Shown piece after piece: positions 60,401 through 64,000 of a stretch of 64,000 bases of DNA (positions are counted from its first letter, which is position 1; each line of letters opens with the position of its first letter). Source of the DNA: Pelomyxa schiedti (taxonomy: Eukaryota > Evosea > Pelobiontida > Pelomyxidae); the NCBI GenBank assembly GCA_020536535.1, contig JAHLWZ010000845.1, forward strand, positions 1 through 64,000. Direction: 5' to 3'. The notes under the pieces were generated by a model, which made no database searches, was not told the DNA's origin, and was given only the letters and a program-made list of their open reading frames with translations. The translations under genes and the position numbers were made by a program.

Positions 60401-62477
60401 GGTTGATTTTGTCTCCAAGTCACCCTAATGACAGTGTAGGTTCTCGATTTTGCAACAGGCCTCATTGATGCAAACGGAAACATGATAACGCAGGGAAATG
60501 GAGTTGCTGGCTTTCTCGGAACTCTCACATTTGCCGTTCGTTCCGTACTTGCGAAGTTTGCTGGAAAGCTTCTTCCAGGTGACGTGATTATATCAAACAA
60601 TCCATATGATGGCGGTGGCACTCACCTTTCTGATGTCACACTTATCAAACCGATATTTTTTGAAAATAAGCTTGTTTGCTTCGCAGCTAACAAGGTATAG
60701 TATGGTACTACCTTTCAGTATCTAACAGTGATGTTAGGCTCATTGGTCAGAGGTACAGTAGTCAGACACATTGTTTATCTCAACATATAAAGGTTGGTGG
60801 GATGTGCCCAGGTAGCTGGACAACTAATTCTACTGATATCTGGCAGGAGGGATTACACTTCCCTTGCATTAAATTGTACAATCAGGTAACCACTGCGCAT
60901 GGAGTGCCCAAACTAAAACTCCTAGGGTATACCCAATGAGAGTCTTCTGGATTTAATCAAAGTTAATGTCCGCACACCAGAAGCCAGTATTGGGGACATG
61001 ATGGTACTAAATGGCACTACACGTCTATGTAACGTTCTTTAGGCACAAGTTTCTTCCTTGAGTATTGCTGAATCAAGGTTCACTGAACTGTGCCAGAGAT
61101 ACACATGGGCAGTCGTTGACCAAGCTGTAAAATCCCTTTTAACCCAAGGGGAACTATTAACAAGGGAAGCCTTAGCCAAAGTTACTCCGGGTGACTACTA
61201 CTCTGAAGATTGGATGTAACTCTCAATACACTTACTTTACTTAGCCTAACTGTCATCAAAAACAAGAGACGACGATGGACTCGGAAATGGTCCCTTTAAA
61301 CTCTGTGTGAAAGTGAAAATTACCCCAGAAAAGTTTATTTGTGATTTCACGGGTTGCCCACCTCCTGTTCCGGGCCCAATAAACACAGGAATGTCAGCAC
61401 TTGCAGCAGCTGTAAGATGCCTGTACATGGCAACCGTTAAACCCAAGGTACCTTTACTTTCTTCCGCTCTATGTGCATAAGAACATGTATAGATACGTGT
61501 GAACGAAGGTTGCTTTGCGCCACTCGAGATCATTTGCCCTAAAAACACACTTCTGAGCGCCAGTGCCCCTGCTCCGGTTTCCACTTACTGGGAAACTGTA
61601 CCTTTCCCTCTCAACAAGAATTTCTTATTAAATATTATTTAGATGGATTTTGGTGCTGATCTTGTGTGGAAAGCACTTGCACCCTCCATGCCCACAAAAC
61701 TTCCTGCTGGGCATTTCCTTTCGGTCTGCGGTACCATCATCTCTGGCATACATCCTGATACAGGTTCCTTAATGTCTATGATCTCTGGTACTTATATTCG
61801 CAGGGGAACTATTTATCCTGGTAGAACCTCAGATTGGTGGTTGGGGGGCAGCTGCAAACCGCGATGGGCAAAATGCGCTTGTATGTATTGGTGATGGGGA
61901 AACATACATTATTCCTGTTGAGATTTGTGAAATGAGGTATCTATCTTTGCCTTAAAAATAACCCAGCTTAAACAACACAGGTACGGTGTAATGGTGGCGC
62001 AACTTGCACTAGTAACTCCTGACGGTGGCTGTGGCTCTGGCCAGTTTAGAGTTACCCACCTTGACGGTGTAGTATATTTTGACTCTTTCAACAGGGTGGA
62101 AATGGTGTTGTGAGGGAATACACTATCACCGCCAAAGAAGCAAACGTCACAGGCACCTTTGGGCGATTCAAGTACCCACCTTGGGGAATGCATGGTGGAT
62201 CACAAGGCGGTATCAACTGCATGATATTCAAGCAAACAGGCAAACCTGCCGAGGTACGCCCTTGCACCTTCTGGAACTAATTCTAACTGAGAAACAGGTG
62301 ACTGGAAAAGCAGCTAACCGCAGAGTTCTACAAGGAGAATCTGTTGAAATGGTCACAGGCTGTGGAGGAGGCTATGGTGATCCACTCAGAAGGGACAGGC
62401 AGGCAATTGCTGAAGACATTTCAAATGGTTACATTACACTCCAGCAAGCAACAGACATATACCACTACACTCCATAA
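57468..62477 (+). CDS. Fused hydantoinase A-B / 5-oxoprolinase-like enzyme
   Basis: Hydantoinase/oxoprolinase enzymes use ATP to open cyclic amides such as 5-oxoproline or N-methylhydantoin. ATG 57468 begins with the HyuA signature SSDVGGTFTDVAVVG. Then VVINALTERKGAKTGLITTK, FRDVLEITRANRPDLFNM, EVEERIDYKGRVVKP, VESGPVAGVIGSAFIASLVG, FDVGGTTAKTSLV (across an intron), EIGSGGGSIAFWD, AVPGPACYNFGGTQPTITDA and CHGGGGPVHAAAMAREL. The HyuB half starts near 60270: FIFEIIQESITAISDEMF, LDFATGLIDANGN, TFAVRSVLAKFAGKLLPGDV, SNNPYDGGGTHLSDVTLIKP, EFFIKYYL-like spacer not resolved, FGRFKYPPWGMHGGSQGG and VTGCGGGYGDPLRRDRQAI. Fusion of A and B in one chain is as in eukaryotic oxoprolinase. Many introns, often about 45 nt. 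The exact substrate is unknown. Confidence 0.85.
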
Positions 62478-62553
62478 AAGCTTGTTATGTGGTTTCGTGA
62501 TAAATAAACTTGTGGTTTGGACCACCATTTTTTTGAGAGACTTCATTTTTGAA

Positions 62554-63781
62554 TCACAACAGAGACTTTAAGTATTGGGTGATTTCCTCTCTGTTGTTCC
62601 TTTCAGATACTGCCAGTCCAAAGAGTAAGTCTTTGCGTTCATTAAGACCAACATCCTCAACCAGCCACTTTACTATGGGGAAATGACCAGAACAAATAGC
62701 AGAATTGAGGCATATGCCACCCATCGATCTGGCATCAGCGGGTGTAAGTTGTAGTGTTGTGTATAGCCACATGGCGTGCTCTATGTTTCCGTCTGAGCAT
62801 GCTTTCCGCAGAAGTATGTTATCATGTTTGACAAAATCCTTTCTTCCCAGGCTAAAGGTATTGATTAACCACACAGCAATTTGCCGGTTTGGGTTGGGTG
62901 TATTCAACACAGCGCCTAGAATATTAGAGCTTTTAATAAGCGGAGCAGATATGTATTCCTGCAAACTATTGTACACTTTCTGAGCAGTTGTTAAATCATT
63001 CGAGGAAGTGCAGGTATGCAGAAAAGCATTCAGACTTGCTATTGTGAAATTGCTATTTCCAGAACCATTCCTTAGACACCACTTAACAAGGTCTGGATTC
63101 CCAGTGAGGGCAGCCTGCTCAATTATCTTTGATTTCATCAGTATGAGTGTTTTTCCTTCCTATCTATTTTTACTGTTTCTAGCTATTATTGGAACCATAA
63201 TACTTTACACCTGTGGTGCATATTCCAACAACATAACAGGGAAAGTGACCATCAAGTTCTCTGAGCCGAATAACAGCACAGGACTGAGAATTTAAATTCA
63301 GCAATTGTGACACCCTGATGAGCACAAGGGACCGTATCACCCACCCACAATTTGATCCAGGCTTCGACCCAAGCCTGGTGCCGTACTTCAATTCCCAATC
63401 ACGGAGTATACTGAGAGCGCACACCGGTGTGCCGAGACTCAGGGCAGTCGAAAGTATCCCCTCAACCGTCTCAGTCTCAATCTCACTGGCACTTTTTGGC
63501 ACAGATCCCATCGCTTTGGCACCCCGAACTCTAGAGAATCCCACGGGTCTCCGAATGTCCTCAGAAAATGATGATGACTCGGGGATCGATGAGGCAGCGA
63601 GGAAAGTGGCGCGGCGTGCGCACTTGGCACCCAGCATTATGGGAGCGGCATCGCCGAGCGTCAGGCAGTCGGCCACGGACACCAACCGGGGAACCACGTG
63701 CACAAACAACACCCAGCATCTCGCAACTTCCTCTTCAACAAGAGTAGATCTCCTGTTTACAAGTGCGTTGGCGTCGGCCAT
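62554..63781 (-). CDS. Ankyrin-like repeat protein, lineage-specific type
   Basis: Starts MADANALVNRRSTLVEEEVA at 63781. The N-terminal exon has ARCWVLFVHVVPRLVSVADC and LGTPVCALSILRDWELKYG, then GWVIRSLVLIRVSQLL and VIRLRELDGHFPCYVVG. A GT-AG intron at about 63189-63120 joins to a second exon with degenerate ankyrin-like units: IIEQAALTGNPDLVKWCLRN, NIEHAMWLYTTL, SAICSGHFPIVKWLVEDVG. It ends at 62554. Ankyrin-like repeats mediate protein binding; the partner is unknown. The N-terminal half has no clear domain name but reads as a conserved block and not as linker. The gene converges with the oxoprolinase-like gene, 76 bases apart. Confidence 0.7.
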
Positions 63782-63868
63782 CTCCCCACGAATCGTCGAG
63801 AGACCCTTCGGCGATTGTCTTCAAGGAAAAATCTTGACAACCCAAAAAACCAAAAAACGACCAGTTTG

Positions 63869-64000
63869 ATGGGGATCAAACCGCCAACGCACGAGATTCT
63901 GTTGGTCTTCGTGCTGTGGTGTTACTGCGTGAGTGGAGTTGCAGCTGCCGACTCCAGACAACTGGAGGTTGATTGCTTGTGCGAGCTGAAGAATTTGGGC
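63869..64000 (+). CDS. Secreted or membrane protein, 5' part only
   Basis: ATG 63869 opens a frame to the window edge with a signal peptide (MGIKPPTHEILLVFVLWCYC then VSGVAAADS). The mature start is Cys-containing (VDCLCELKNLG). The rest is outside the window, so no family can be given. It diverges from the ankyrin-like gene, starting 88 bases away. Confidence 0.6.
   Translation, partial: MGIKPPTHEILLVFVLWCYCVSGVAAADSRQLEVDCLCELKNLG

Overview
The window is nuclear DNA of a compact, intron-rich protist. Genes are packed on both strands with typical gaps of 50-300 bases. Most are split by short GT-AG introns of about 40-60 nt with weak donors (often GTTT or GTTG) and T-rich 3' ends. Some genes carry exons far shorter than the introns around them. 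Gene content (VPS4, Atg1, PTEN, PIP5K, Arf, GPATCH1, CDC123) is eukaryotic. Low-complexity Q/S/H tails, ankyrin-like repeats and two paralogous GC-rich intronless proteins of a private family suggest an amoebozoan, possibly an archamoeba such as Pelomyxa or Mastigamoeba. That placement is inference from protein style and has not been tested by search.

Layout. 0-5.3 kb: VPS4 ESCRT ATPase, an unresolved stretch, and a cell-surface CAP protein with a mucin-like stalk. 5.3-10.1 kb: a large unrecognised gene (-), a HAD pseudouridine-5'-phosphatase-like gene (+), and a KAR5/GEX1/Brambleberry nuclear-fusion protein (-). 10.2-18 kb: PIP5K with an N-terminal His-rich extension, a divergent Arf, a tail-anchored protein and an Atg1/ULK kinase. 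18-25 kb: Nudix hydrolase, first GC-rich family member, GH28 glycosidase, an acidic protein and an MCRS1-type FHA protein. 25-31 kb: PTEN with a predicted N-terminal extension of about 750 residues, a small gene and a CXC-domain protein. 31-33 kb has no gene I can support and holds a long CCAA microsatellite. 33-43.9 kb: PPP phosphatase with an altered GDxVDRG motif, an unknown gene, second GC-rich family member, a Q-rich protein, a secreted protein and a multi-pass membrane protein. 43.9-64 kb: GPATCH1, CDC123, a laforin-like phosphatase with a C-terminal CBM20, PP2C, GDT1/TMEM165, GH47 mannosidase, fused hydantoinase A-B/oxoprolinase, an ankyrin-like protein and the start of a secreted protein.

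There is no operon logic; neighbours look functionally unrelated. Themes that recur are signalling phosphatases (PTEN, PPP, PP2C, DSP-CBM20), phosphoinositide metabolism (PIP5K against PTEN), membrane traffic and autophagy (VPS4, Arf, Atg1), and secretory-pathway enzymes (GH47, GH28, GDT1). I consider the reversed laforin-like architecture, the giant PTEN extension and the karyogamy protein the most interesting. The first 120 bases are an exact inverted copy of an internal part of VPS4, which probably marks a contig-end artefact. Exon joins were worked out by eye from reading frame, splice signals and family motifs, so individual boundaries may be off.
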